Assembly: GCA_964432925.1 (NCBI GenBank)
Contig: CAYSPM010000021.1
Coordinates: forward strand, 1 to 24,825
Direction: 5' to 3'
Length of the DNA: 24,825 nucleotides
Source of the DNA: CAYNTC01 sp964432925
GTDB taxonomy: Bacteria > Planctomycetota > Phycisphaerae > Sedimentisphaerales > Anaerobacaceae
The notes under the pieces are model-generated. The model had not been told where the DNA came from. It made no database searches and was given only the letters and a program-made list of their open reading frames with translations. Of this stretch, positions 6,996 to 14,712 are shown one piece after another. The position numbers and the translations under genes are program-made. How positions within the stretch are numbered: position 1 is the first letter of the stretch; each line of letters opens with the position of its first letter.

Positions 6996-8942
6996 ATGAA
7001 ATTGGTCTGCGATATTCTTGAAGAAAAAATTAGTGCTGCGATGGCTGATGTCGCTGGGCAGCTCGTGCTACATAGCGAAGAGGCTTCGCTACTTCGCAAA
7101 GTAGCAAAGAATTGTGCCGCTATGGTAGGCCCGGCGACGGATCCTAAGTTTGGAGACTATCAGGCTAATGGCATAATGTCCCTTGCAAAACAGCTCGAAA
7201 TAAACCCTCGCAAGTTAGCCGAAGAAATCGTAAGTAAGCTCAACACTGAACCTCGAACCCCGAACGCTGAACCCTTATTAAGTGACATCTGCGAGCCGCC
7301 GGAAGTTGCAGGTCCCGGCTTTATCAATCTTCGTCTGAAACCAGAATTCATCACCGAGAGTCTGCTTGAAGTTAACTCAGATCAAGATAACCTTGGAATA
7401 GAAAAAACATCTCAACCTCAGACAATCGTCGTTGATTTCTCCGGCCCGAATATCGCCAAGGAGATGCACGTCGGCCACCTGCGAAGCACAATCATCGGCG
7501 ATTGTATCTGCCGAGTGCTCAGATTTTTAGGCCACGATATCAAACCACAAAACCATGTCGGCGACTGGGGGACACATTTTGGAATGCTCATCCAACAAGT
7601 CTTTGAAGGCCGAATGGCTGCTGCTTTCGAGGGAGTTACTGGCACTCCAGTGTATAAGCAAGGCGACTTCTCAGTGTCTGATACAGAGGAATTGTACAGG
7701 AAGGCCAAATCGCGATACGATTCCGATCCTAAATTTGCCCAAAAAGCACGTGAATGGGTTGTTAGTCTCCAGAATGGACACTTGGAAGCTATTGCTTTTT
7801 GTAAAAGTATTGTGCGAGCTTCGCTTTCTGAATGTCAGGAAATATATGACATGCTTGGCGTAATCCTGAAAAGAAAAGATGTTCGAGGCGAGAGTTTTTA
7901 TAACGACATGCTGAAGGATGTTGTAGAGGAGTTGAAGAAACTGCCAGAAACGAGAAAGTCTGATGGCGCGGTTTGTGTCTTTCCGCCGGGATTTAAGAAT
8001 AAAGAAGGTCAGCCGTTGCCATTTATGATTCAAAAATCCGATGGGGCGTATCTTTACGCGACAACGGATTTGGCGGCGTTGCGTTATCGAGTCAATGAAC
8101 TGAAAGCTGACAAAATTATTTATGTCACGGATGCCCGGCAAAAACTGCACTTTGAGATGCTCTTTGCGGTGGCCAAGATGGCTGGATGGGACATAAAACA
8201 GAGAACAGAAGACAGAAGACGGACGACGGAGGACGGAGGACAGAGGACAGAATTTGTGCATGTTACTTTCGGCTCGGTACTCGGTGAAAATGGCAAACCT
8301 CTGAAAACCCGCGAAGGAGAGAACGTAAAGCTAAAAGATTTACTCGATGAGGCTATAGAGCGTGCAAAAAAGATCGTTGATGAAAAGAATCCTGATTCAT
8401 CAGAGGAGCAGAAAGAAGGTTTATCAAAGAAGCAAAAAGAAAGAATCGCAGAAGCAGTTGGAATCGGAGCCGTCAAATACGCTGATTACTCAAATAATCG
8501 AACGAGCGATTATGTCTTTAGCTTTGACAAGATGTTAGCGATGGATGGCAATACTGCGCCGTATATGCAGTATGCATACGCGAGGATAAAATCAATCGAA
8601 AGAAAGGCGGAAGATAAGGACAAGGGCATAAATGTTGAAAAGGAGCTTGGGGAATTAGACGCGGTAAGTTTGACTGAGCCGGAAGAGCTTGATTTGGCTA
8701 AATACTTGATTCGCTACGGAGAGGCAATTCAGGCTGCTGCGAACGACTATCGGCCGAATTATCTGACGAGCTATCTTTATGAAGTGGCGCAGAAATTTAG
8801 CGTATTTTATACGAACTGTCCGGTCTTAGATGCTGGATCGGATAAGAGGCCTACGAGGCTCTTGCTTTGCGATTTAACTGCAAATACAATCAAGCACGGC
8901 TTAAGTGAGCTTTTGGGCATCGAGGTTGTTGAGCAGATGTGA
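6996..8942 (+). CDS. argS: Arginyl-tRNA synthetase with three repeat-derived insertions
   Basis: ArgS charges tRNA-Arg with arginine using ATP, requiring bound tRNA for activation (class I synthetase). From ATG 6996 the protein has 648 residues. The N-terminal tRNA D-loop-binding domain is followed by the HIGH-equivalent H-V-G-H (158-161) in E-M-H-V-G-H-L-R-S-T. Then come the G-D-W-G-T-H-F-G-M motif, the degenerate KMSK loop K-T-R-E-G (437-441) in G-E-N-G-K-P-L-K-T-R-E-G, and a C-terminal DALR anticodon domain ending E-V-V-E-Q-M. Three segments are foreign to the family and coincide with DNA repeats: about residues 23-38 (hairpin repeat), 83-94 (ACNCYGA heptamers) and 401-420 (RACRGAR heptamers, just before the KMSK-equivalent loop). 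All keep the frame and the catalytic motifs are intact. A TTG at 6978 is an alternative start within the repeat. ATG 6996 gives the better N-terminus. Confidence 0.93.
   Translation: MKLVCDILEEKISAAMADVAGQLVLHSEEASLLRKVAKNCAAMVGPATDPKFGDYQANGIMSLAKQLEINPRKLAEEIVSKLNTEPRTPNAEPLLSDICEPPEVAGPGFINLRLKPEFITESLLEVNSDQDNLGIEKTSQPQTIVVDFSGPNIAKEMHVGHLRSTIIGDCICRVLRFLGHDIKPQNHVGDWGTHFGMLIQQVFEGRMAAAFEGVTGTPVYKQGDFSVSDTEELYRKAKSRYDSDPKFAQKAREWVVSLQNGHLEAIAFCKSIVRASLSECQEIYDMLGVILKRKDVRGESFYNDMLKDVVEELKKLPETRKSDGAVCVFPPGFKNKEGQPLPFMIQKSDGAYLYATTDLAALRYRVNELKADKIIYVTDARQKLHFEMLFAVAKMAGWDIKQRTEDRRRTTEDGGQRTEFVHVTFGSVLGENGKPLKTREGENVKLKDLLDEAIERAKKIVDEKNPDSSEEQKEGLSKKQKERIAEAVGIGAVKYADYSNNRTSDYVFSFDKMLAMDGNTAPYMQYAYARIKSIERKAEDKDKGINVEKELGELDAVSLTEPEELDLAKYLIRYGEAIQAAANDYRPNYLTSYLYEVAQKFSVFYTNCPVLDAGSDKRPTRLLLCDLTANTIKHGLSELLGIEVVEQM
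7062..7107 (+). repeat. Dispersed hairpin repeat, copy B, translated inside argS
   Basis: This is the same element as 2501-2538 and 8970-9020. It starts CTCGTGCTACATAGCGAAG and ends CTACTTCGCAAAGTAGCAAA. Its halves can fold as AGCGAAG-agg-CTTCGCT and as GCTACTT-cgca-AAGTAGC. Here it is read in frame as L-V-L-H-S-E-E-A-S-L-L-R-K-V-A-K in the N-terminal domain of ArgS. Confidence 0.82.
7243..7277 (+). repeat. Heptanucleotide tandem repeat inside argS, site 1
   Basis: The five heptamers ACACTGA, ACCTCGA, ACCCCGA, ACGCTGA and ACCCTTA encode N-T-E-P-R-T-P-N-A-E-P-L. The last unit is the most degenerate. The unit whose final triplet falls in frame has CGA rather than TGA. Confidence 0.8.
8197..8252 (+). 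repeat. Heptanucleotide tandem repeat inside argS, site 2
   Basis: Eight consecutive heptamers fit RACRGAR (AACAGAG, AACAGAA, GACAGAA, GACGGAC, GACGGAG, GACGGAG, GACAGAG, GACAGAA), with one C at the last position. They encode the Arg/Glu/Thr-rich insertion K-Q-R-T-E-D-R-R-R-T-T-E-D-G-G-Q-R-T-E-F in the catalytic region, where homologs have only a short loop. Confidence 0.9.
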
Positions 8943-8969
8943 AAGAAAACAATGAATACGATTTATCTA

Positions 8970-9020
8970 CTCGTGCTTCGTAGCGAAGAAAGAGAATATT
9001 TGCTACTTCGCAGAGTAGCA
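8970..9020. repeat. Dispersed hairpin repeat, copy C
   Basis: The intergenic copy between argS and the first nucleotidyltransferase gene begins CTCGTGCTTCGTAGCGAAG and ends TGCTACTTCGCAGAGTAGCA, with a longer AT-rich middle than copies A and B. Confidence 0.8.
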
Positions 9021-9033
9021 TAGGAAGATAGGA

Positions 9034-9339
9034 ATGTCTTATTCACTTGAGAAAAAAATTTCCAAAGACAATTTGATAGAGTTTTGTAAAAGAAACCATA
9101 TCCGAAAACTGTCTATTTTTGGTTCGGCTATTCGGGGCGAGTTGCAGCCGGATAGTGACATTGACCTTTTGGTAGAGTTTGAGCAAGACCATACACCTGG
9201 TCTTTTTTCGATTATCAAAATGGAAATGGAGTTAGCAGAAATGCTTGGCAGGAAAGTCGACTTGCGGACACCTGAAGATTTAAGCCGATATTTTCGGGAT
9301 GAGGTAATGCAAAATGCCCAAATTCAATATCAAGCGTGA
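9034..9339 (+). CDS. MntA-type minimal nucleotidyltransferase, antitoxin of an MNT/HEPN pair
   Basis: This 101-residue protein is a minimal nucleotidyltransferase of the DNA polymerase beta fold. The catalytic signature is complete: I-F-G-S-A-I-R-G-E (Gly30-Ser31) followed by D-S-D-I-D-L-L-V-E-F, giving metal-binding Asp42 and Asp44, and a third carboxylate at Asp76 (K-V-D-L). In characterised MntA/HepT systems such antitoxins AMPylate a tyrosine of the partner HEPN ribonuclease and neutralise it. The start ATG follows AGGAAG at good spacing, and the gene overlaps the downstream hepT-like gene by 26 nt, which implies translational coupling. The pair lies directly behind dispersed repeat copy C. 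Confidence 0.9.
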   Translation: MSYSLEKKISKDNLIEFCKRNHIRKLSIFGSAIRGELQPDSDIDLLVEFEQDHTPGLFSIIKMEMELAEMLGRKVDLRTPEDLSRYFRDEVMQNAQIQYQA

Positions 9340-9667
9340 GGACGAGGTAAGACTACGGCACATGCTGGATGCGGCGCTTGAAATCCAGCAATATATTCAA
9401 TCCTCAACGCGTGAAGATTTGAACCACGACCGTAAGCTGGTTCATTCGCTTGTTCGTCTTCTTGAAATCATTGGTGAAGCGGCAAATCAATTATCGGATG
9501 AATTTCGAGATAATACTCCCGAGATTCCATGGCCTGTGATAATAGGTATGAGGAATCGACTAATACATGCCTATTTTTCAATAAATCTGAATGTTGTGTG
9601 GAGCACCTCAACGGAAGATATCCCATTGCTTATTACAGGATTGAAGGGGCTTCTTGGTGAAGACTAA
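9314..9667 (+). CDS. HepT-like HEPN ribonuclease toxin (DUF86)
   Basis: This is the toxin partner of the preceding nucleotidyltransferase. It is a 117-residue all-alpha protein of the DUF86/HepT family. It carries the diagnostic R-x4-H-x-Y motif as R-N-R-L-I-H-A-Y (80-87). In this family the Arg and His form the RNase site, and the Tyr is the residue modified by MntA (established for HepT/MntA). Other family marks are L-V-R-L-L-E-I-I-G-E-A-A-N-Q-L (about 46-60) and P-W-P-V-I-I-G-M. An internal GAGGT lies about nine bases before the ATG, inside the upstream gene. All expected active-site residues are present, so it is likely a functional toxin. Confidence 0.9.
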   Translation: MPKFNIKREDEVRLRHMLDAALEIQQYIQSSTREDLNHDRKLVHSLVRLLEIIGEAANQLSDEFRDNTPEIPWPVIIGMRNRLIHAYFSINLNVVWSTSTEDIPLLITGLKGLLGED

Positions 9668-9732
9668 TAAAATAGATTTCCTAATACAAAGAAACGGCTT
9701 TACTCGTGTGAAAAGTGTGGAGTAAGCATGTA

Positions 9733-10143
9733 ATGAAAATCGTCCAGAAGGAATTCAGCGTTAGCACTAAGTCACGCAGTCAGATGATTGATATTACAAG
9801 CCGGGTTGCCTCGATTGTAGGCGAATCCGCTATCAATGATGGTGATGTGATAGTCTACTGTCCTCATACAACAGCAGGGATAACCATAAATGAGAACGTG
9901 GACCGTTCTGTGCCGCATGACATACTGCTGGCCCTGGAGGAAGCTGTGCCGCATCATCTGTCCGGATTTCAGCATTTCGAAGGCAATTCCGATGCCCACT
10001 GCAAAAGCTCTATTATAGGATGCAGTGAACAAGTCTTCATAAAAAACAATTCTTTGCAACTCGGTACCTGGCAGGGCATTTTTTTCTGTGAGTTTGACGG
10101 GCCACGCAGCAGAAGAGTAATCGTTCAGGTACGAGGGCAGTAA
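9733..10143 (+). CDS. YjbQ family protein (UPF0047), secondary thiamine-phosphate-synthase-like
   Basis: The YjbQ family is a compact trimeric fold found in all domains of life. The E. coli member has weak thiamine-phosphate synthase activity, and its true role is unsettled. The 136-residue frame contains the conserved blocks V-Y-C-P-H-T-T-A-G-I-T-I-N-E, the D-A-H-C-K-S-S-I-I-G segment and Q-L-G-T-W-Q-G-I-F-F-C-E-F-D-G-P-R, which carry the histidine and acidic residues lining the presumed active site. I prefer ATG 9733, preceded by GGAG about ten bases upstream, over GTG 9715. The MFS gene begins 36 nt downstream on the same strand and is probably co-transcribed. Confidence 0.93.
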   Translation: MKIVQKEFSVSTKSRSQMIDITSRVASIVGESAINDGDVIVYCPHTTAGITINENVDRSVPHDILLALEEAVPHHLSGFQHFEGNSDAHCKSSIIGCSEQVFIKNNSLQLGTWQGIFFCEFDGPRSRRVIVQVRGQ

Positions 10144-10179
10144 TCCATTATGCATCTAAAGCAAGATGGTTGACCAAGA

Positions 10180-11367
10180 ATGGATAACGCCGCTCGAAAA
10201 GGAATTGCGCCAAACGTCATTCTTTTGGGCATCGTTAGTTTCCTCAATGATCTGAGCAGCGAGATGATAATGCCCATTCTGCCGATGTTTCTCAAATCGC
10301 TGGGCAGCACGGGCGAGGTAATCGGCTTAGTGGGCGGATTGCGGGATAGCGTATCGAGTATTCTAAAGGTTTTTTGCGGCTATTTGTCCGACAAGACAGG
10401 CAAACGCAAGATTTTTGTCTATGCGGGCTACTTCACTTCGACCATCTTCAAATTACTGCTTGCGATTTCCAGCACCTGGCCGATCGCGGTCGCGTTTTCA
10501 TCTTTAGAAAGAGTTGGCAAAGGATTGAGGACTGCCGCGAGGGATGCAATTATTGCAGAATCCATGACCACTCAGCGGGGCAAAGGCTTTGGAATTCATA
10601 GGGTTTTTGACACCGTTGGTGCTATCTTAGGTTCGGTTGTAGCGTTTTGCTTGTACTGGTTCTCAGGATTTGGATTCAAGACAATCATAATAGTTGCAAG
10701 CTTGCTCGGCTTTGTATCGCTGGTACCTCTGCGTTTTGTCAGGGAAAGTGAGTCTAAGCCACAGGATGTGACATTGAAGATGGGACTCAGAGGTCTATCC
10801 ATGCCCCTGAAACTGTTCATCGTTGTTTCGAGCGTGTTTGCACTGGGAAACTTCAGTTACATGTTTTTCATTCTCAAAGCACAGCAGCATTTCCCCGGCA
10901 GACTGTCGGTTGCAGCTCCTATTCTTTTATATGTGCTATTTAACATTTTTTACAGCGCCTTTGCCGTGCCATTTGGTGCCATTTCGGACAAGATTGGCAG
11001 GCAGAAGGTCATTATCTTTGGTTATATTATGTTTTCGGCAACATCTATTGGTTTTGTCTTTGTCCATTCGTTAGGGGGTTTTGTTGTGCTGTTTGCTGTT
11101 TACGGCTTGATGTATGCTGCAGTTGACGGAAACCAGCGAGCTTACGTATCCGACCTCACCACAGCCCAGCTCAGAGCAACTGCTCTGGGTGCGTTCCAAA
11201 CAACCACGGGCCTTATGGCACTACCGGCAGGATTAATAGCCGGATTTCTATGGGAAAAAATTGGCCCTTCAGCCACTTTCATTTACGGAGCTACTTTTGG
11301 ATTGGCTTCGATATTGTTATTCATCATTTTCAAGGACTATTTCAAGCCACGGCCACAGCATGCCTGA
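10180..11367 (+). CDS. Major facilitator superfamily transporter
   Basis: This 395-residue polytopic membrane protein is consistent with twelve transmembrane segments in two six-helix halves. MFS motif A occurs in both halves: G-Y-L-S-D-K-T-G-K-R-K after helix 2 and G-A-I-S-D-K-I-G-R-Q-K after helix 8. A loop R-V-G-K-G-L-R-T-A-A-R-D-A-I-I-A resembles that of MFS proteins in which this helix 4 region is strongly conserved. The substrate is unknown: drug, metabolite and ion exporters share these features. It lies 36 nt behind the YjbQ gene and in front of a G-rich structured element ending in a T run, so the transcript probably ends there. Confidence 0.88.
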   Translation: MDNAARKGIAPNVILLGIVSFLNDLSSEMIMPILPMFLKSLGSTGEVIGLVGGLRDSVSSILKVFCGYLSDKTGKRKIFVYAGYFTSTIFKLLLAISSTWPIAVAFSSLERVGKGLRTAARDAIIAESMTTQRGKGFGIHRVFDTVGAILGSVVAFCLYWFSGFGFKTIIIVASLLGFVSLVPLRFVRESESKPQDVTLKMGLRGLSMPLKLFIVVSSVFALGNFSYMFFILKAQQHFPGRLSVAAPILLYVLFNIFYSAFAVPFGAISDKIGRQKVIIFGYIMFSATSIGFVFVHSLGGFVVLFAVYGLMYAAVDGNQRAYVSDLTTAQLRATALGAFQTTTGLMALPAGLIAGFLWEKIGPSATFIYGATFGLASILLFIIFKDYFKPRPQHA

Positions 11368-11441
11368 GAACAACCCACCCAAAGGTGCCTTGTCCAGCAA
11401 CATCTGTACCTAATAAGAATCTGCGCTTTGCGCATAAAAAT

Positions 11442-11506
11442 GGCGAGGTGGTGGGACCGGCTGGGGGGGAGACCGGTGGACCACACTGCCTCGCCGAGGT
11501 TTTTTA
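11442..11506 (+). terminator. Long G-rich hairpin with T run after the MFS gene
   Basis: The outer stem GGCGAGG (11442-11448) pairs with CCTCGCC (11489-11495). Inside it TGGT/ACCA and ACCGG/CCGGT pair around a G-rich loop. The element ends in six T (11500-11505). The 3' arm can alternatively form CCTC-gcc-GAGG directly before the T run. It is most simply the terminator of the transporter transcript, but it is more elaborate than needed. Confidence 0.6.
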
Positions 11507-12178
11507 ACTGCAAAAAGCAACTATATTATATATAGCCATGCCAAAGTACAAAATAAGAAACTAACGCTTCAAGTAGTCCTGTCAAACAAAAAAATGCAAA
11601 ATGAAAAAAGTTTTAGGGCACTTTACCCACTTCCAACCCTCATTTCTAAGTTCGTATTATACAAGCTCAGCGGAAAGAATGCAAGCCAAAAATACCGTTT
11701 TTTTCATATTTGGGGCAGCCTACAGACCTGTCAGACTGCGAATCATGAAATTCGGCTGATAAACAATCTAGCTGGCATTGAGATACGTGCGCTGAATCTG
11801 TCGGCACTACTACCTGTGTGACATGGTTGTAGAGATGGGCTGAAAATCTATAAAAAACTTTGTCTACTCTCAAAGTCATAATGTACTATCGGCTATAAAG
11901 TACATTTTCCACTACTGGTTTGTCAGTTTGAAATCACAGACATCGAGTGAGTAGCCCGGGCAGTAGAGCTAAGTCGTACCATGCAATTTCGGATGTGTTT
12001 CGAAGGTGAGCAGCAATTCTATTGACTGATTTCACATCTTTGGAAAGTAAGAAAAGACACTAAAAATTTTGGCTTAATTGCTTGTGTGGTTAGGAGAACT
12101 CTCATAAACTAATATCTATAATGAATTGTGGGCTGGCAGTAGTTGATGTTCTTTGGTGTTTTTCGTGAGGTATCTTCT
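11507..12178. other. Long AT-rich intergenic region without a recognisable gene
   Basis: About 670 nt lie between the MFS terminator and the yggS-type gene. Short open frames occur on both strands, but none has a recognisable protein, a ribosome binding site or coding-like composition. I see no tRNA or other known RNA. It presumably holds the promoter of the next gene. Confidence 0.5.
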
Positions 12179-12901
12179 GTGAGTAGGATTTCTGAACGTA
12201 TAAAATGCTTGCAAGAGACAATCAATACGACGTGCACACGCGTTGGCCGAGACGCCAGCGAAATAAAGCTTGTGGTCGTGACGAAATCTGCCACATTCGA
12301 CGCTATCAAAGATGTCATCCGGCTTGGCTTTTCAGATCTTGGTGAGAACCGAGTGCAGCAACTGAAGAGAATCTCAGGCCAAGTAGCTGAGCTGTTGGAG
12401 CAAGGTAACGGCAGTCCGAATCTGCCAGAAAAAGTCAACTGGCATATGATTGGCCATCTGCAGCGCAATAAAGTTCGGCAGGTCTTGCCGATTACAACTC
12501 TTATACATTCGGTTGATACACTTCGTCTGGCTGAAGAGATAAACAATTCTGCAGCGAGGTTAAATCTGTGCCCACGAGCACTTTTGCAGGTTAATACATC
12601 GAACGAGCCACAAAAGTATGGTGTTCCGGTAGGTGCTGCGACGCATTTAGCGGAACAAATAGAGACACTGCCAAGTTTGAAGTTGGTTGGGCTTATGACG
12701 ATGGCGCCGCTGACCCGTAACAAGGATGTGGTTCGAGCCTGTTTTACTCGAGCCAGAGAATTGTTTATCGAGATGCGCGGTGAGAAGATAGTAGGACCGC
12801 ACTTCACTGAACTCAGCATGGGGATGAGTTCAGATTACGAACAGGCCGTCGAAGAGGGGGCCACAATCCTTCGCATCGGCTCGGCAATTTTTGCCGGCTG
12901 A
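12179..12901 (+). CDS. YggS/PROSC-type pyridoxal-phosphate homeostasis protein
   Basis: Members of this family (YggS, PLPBP) bind pyridoxal phosphate on a TIM-barrel like the N-terminal half of alanine racemase. They buffer PLP and affect amino-acid pools, with no known catalysis. From GTG 12179 the protein has 240 residues and starts M-S-R-I-S-E-R-I. The PLP lysine is in V-V-V-T-K-S-A (Lys36, the usual position). The family also shows G-E-N-R-V-Q-Q-L, W-H-M-I-G-H-L-Q-R-N-K, S-V-D-T, K-Y-G-V, G-L-M-T-M-A-P and L-S-M-G-M-S-S-D-Y-E-Q-A-V at expected places. The GTG is preceded by GAGG at eight bases. An ATG at 12146 is possible but adds a non-conserved tail. Confidence 0.93.
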   Translation: MSRISERIKCLQETINTTCTRVGRDASEIKLVVVTKSATFDAIKDVIRLGFSDLGENRVQQLKRISGQVAELLEQGNGSPNLPEKVNWHMIGHLQRNKVRQVLPITTLIHSVDTLRLAEEINNSAARLNLCPRALLQVNTSNEPQKYGVPVGAATHLAEQIETLPSLKLVGLMTMAPLTRNKDVVRACFTRARELFIEMRGEKIVGPHFTELSMGMSSDYEQAVEEGATILRIGSAIFAG

Positions 12902-13083
12902 TGCAGGACCACGAACATTCATAAGCCGATATACGGCCAGCATTTTGCCACGCTAAGCGGCTGGAAAAGCCAAAAATCTGGAAAGTAAACTCCCTAACAA
13001 GCCGAAGAGTAACTTAGATTGTTACTTGGGTAGTGTCTATCTGCCCGTAAGTCTTATAATTAGTTGCTCTCCAGGTAAGCGTG

Positions 13084-14358
13084 ATGGGAAAATCGCAATT
13101 GCTCAATGGTATCGAAGTTCCAAAAAGCTTTACAGATGTTTTATATCTCATGAGCAACGGCCAGGTACCGAACGAAATCAGGCGTCTTGTTAAGCGGAAA
13201 AGTCTTTCCCTTTCAACACTGCCGATAGACAGATACAACGATATCCGTGACCGGCTTGACTTGATCGGGACAGTTGTAATTGACGCGGCAGGCTTGGACA
13301 TGTTGCAGCAACAAAGGCTGGCCGGAATAATCGAGTCGCTTGAGATGGAAAACATCGGCGTGATTCTGCTCACGGATCGGGTGGAATTGCCGATACGAAG
13401 TTTCTCTCTAGCGCCGACTAAGATAAGTTTTTCAATGGTAAATTCTGTAGAGTCGGTTTCGATAAACGAGTTGTGGGTCAGGATTAGCGTTAATCTTGCA
13501 TACCGTAGGAAGAATTTTGGTATTGCTGTAAAGCCCGCAATTCCAGCGAATCAATCCGGCAGGAACGGCAAAAACAAATTAGAAGAACAACTTCAGATGA
13601 CCGGGGCATTAGTCGAGAATCTAACGGAGCAACTTCATTTGGCTGGCCTTGTTCAGCAGGATTTTCTTCCCACTGAGTTGCCTAATACCGATGCAGTGCG
13701 GTGGGCGACGACGTTCTTGCCGGCAGAATGGGTCTCGGGCGATATTTACAATATCGTTCGTGTTGACGAACAGCATATTGGTTTCTATGTGGCAGATGTA
13801 GTCGGCCATGGATTACCAGCGGCACTATTGACAATTTTTCTAAAGCAAGCGCTTGTCATGCGGCAGACGAATGGAAACAGCTACCAGATACTGGCGCCGG
13901 CGGAAGTCATGGACAACCTGAATACGAGGATGGCTTCACAGAAACTCTCTGGCTATCAGTTTGCCACCTGTTGCTATTGTCTGCTCAATACAGAGACAAT
14001 GCAGTTGACGTATGCTCGCGCTGGACATCCTTATCCGATCCTCATTAAACGAGGGCAAGAGCCGCGGCAGTTGGAAATCAGAGGTTCGCTTCTTGGGATT
14101 TTTGCCCAGGCTGAATATATGCAGGAGATGGTGCAGCTTGAATCGGGTGACAAACTGCTGCTGTACTCTGATGGGGCAGAATCCTTCATCGGACGTTTTG
14201 ACGACCAAAGCGGATTTCGTTTTAAGGACGAATTCTGCAAAATTACAGGTTTGCCGATTTCCGAGATGATGGCTAAGCTCAACAATATGGCTAAGGATTG
14301 TAGCCTTGATCTAATCGAAGTTGATGATCTAACTATAGTAAGTCTTGAGGTACTTTAG
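13084..14358 (+). CDS. SpoIIE/RsbU-type PP2C serine phosphatase with receiver-like N-terminus
   Basis: This 424-residue regulatory phosphatase would dephosphorylate a serine or threonine on a partner, typically an STAS anti-anti-sigma protein. The C-terminal half (about 200-424) has the PP2C/SpoIIE metal-binding motifs W-V-S-G-D-I-Y, V-A-D-V-V-G-H-G-L-P-A-A-L (near 238-248), Y-A-R-A-G-H-P-Y-P-I, L-L-L-Y-S-D-G-A-E and a final D-D-L-T-I-V. A probable coiled coil (about 163-195) links it to an N-terminal alpha/beta domain with D-R-L-D-L-I-G-T-V-V-I-D-A-A-G and V-I-L-L-T-D-R. That domain resembles a response-regulator receiver in layout but lacks the full acidic pocket, so it may be a pseudo-receiver (inference). 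No partner kinase or STAS gene is visible nearby. ATG 13084 has AGGT seven bases upstream; GTG 13081 is the alternative. Confidence 0.87.
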   Translation: MGKSQLLNGIEVPKSFTDVLYLMSNGQVPNEIRRLVKRKSLSLSTLPIDRYNDIRDRLDLIGTVVIDAAGLDMLQQQRLAGIIESLEMENIGVILLTDRVELPIRSFSLAPTKISFSMVNSVESVSINELWVRISVNLAYRRKNFGIAVKPAIPANQSGRNGKNKLEEQLQMTGALVENLTEQLHLAGLVQQDFLPTELPNTDAVRWATTFLPAEWVSGDIYNIVRVDEQHIGFYVADVVGHGLPAALLTIFLKQALVMRQTNGNSYQILAPAEVMDNLNTRMASQKLSGYQFATCCYCLLNTETMQLTYARAGHPYPILIKRGQEPRQLEIRGSLLGIFAQAEYMQEMVQLESGDKLLLYSDGAESFIGRFDDQSGFRFKDEFCKITGLPISEMMAKLNNMAKDCSLDLIEVDDLTIVSLEVL

Positions 14359-14682
14359 TGTTCTTTTCACTGTTGTATCCGATCTGCAACTGCAGGTGCT
14401 GCCATTTTGCCATTTTTTGAAACGTGCTGTTATTTTTGGCCCGATAACCCAAAGTGGGTCCTCTATTGCGAAGAAGATCCTGAATTGTATGGGCGTGGAA
14501 TAAGCAGCACTGATAGAGTCTCATGGAGCTCCATTGAAGGGGTTTCTGTATTGAGTCGGCAATAAAAGGACTGGTTGAGAAGATATCAGGAAAAAGGGAT
14601 AGTGCATATAAGGGCTTTTTAGTAAAATGGCTAAGTTTTTTAGGACCTTTTCTAAAACCTATAGATACACATGACATTTGCA
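14359..14682. other. Intergenic region, nothing recognised
   Basis: No coding frame with family resemblance or ribosome binding site, and no clear terminator, is visible after the phosphatase gene. The next recognisable signal is the promoter at 14683. Confidence 0.4.
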
Positions 14683-14712
14683 TTGACGTAAATGTAAGCA
14701 ATCTGGTATAAT
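14683..14712 (+). promoter_or_regulatory. Strong sigma70-like promoter upstream of the DUF11 lipoprotein
   Basis: TTGACG (14683-14688) and TATAAT (14707-14712) are separated by 18 bp, with an extended -10 TG. An imperfect dyad ACATTTGC (14674-14681)/GTAAATGT (14688-14695) is centred on the -35 box and could be an operator. The implied leader is about 300 nt long. Confidence 0.6.

Noticed and set aside
7671..8261. 196-codon frame antisense to argS
   Set aside because: Lies entirely opposite a clearly conserved enzyme and shows no recognisable protein pattern.
11442..11506. Known riboswitch or SRP RNA at the G-rich hairpin
   Set aside because: No conserved core motif of any class I know is present, so I kept it as a terminator-like structure.
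12109..12819. 236-codon frame antisense to the yggS-type gene
   Set aside because: The plus strand has the full PLP-protein motif set; the antisense frame has no recognisable content.
14333..14701. 122-codon open frame on the minus strand after the phosphatase gene
   Set aside because: No family resemblance, no ribosome binding site, and it overlaps the phosphatase 3' end; treated as chance.
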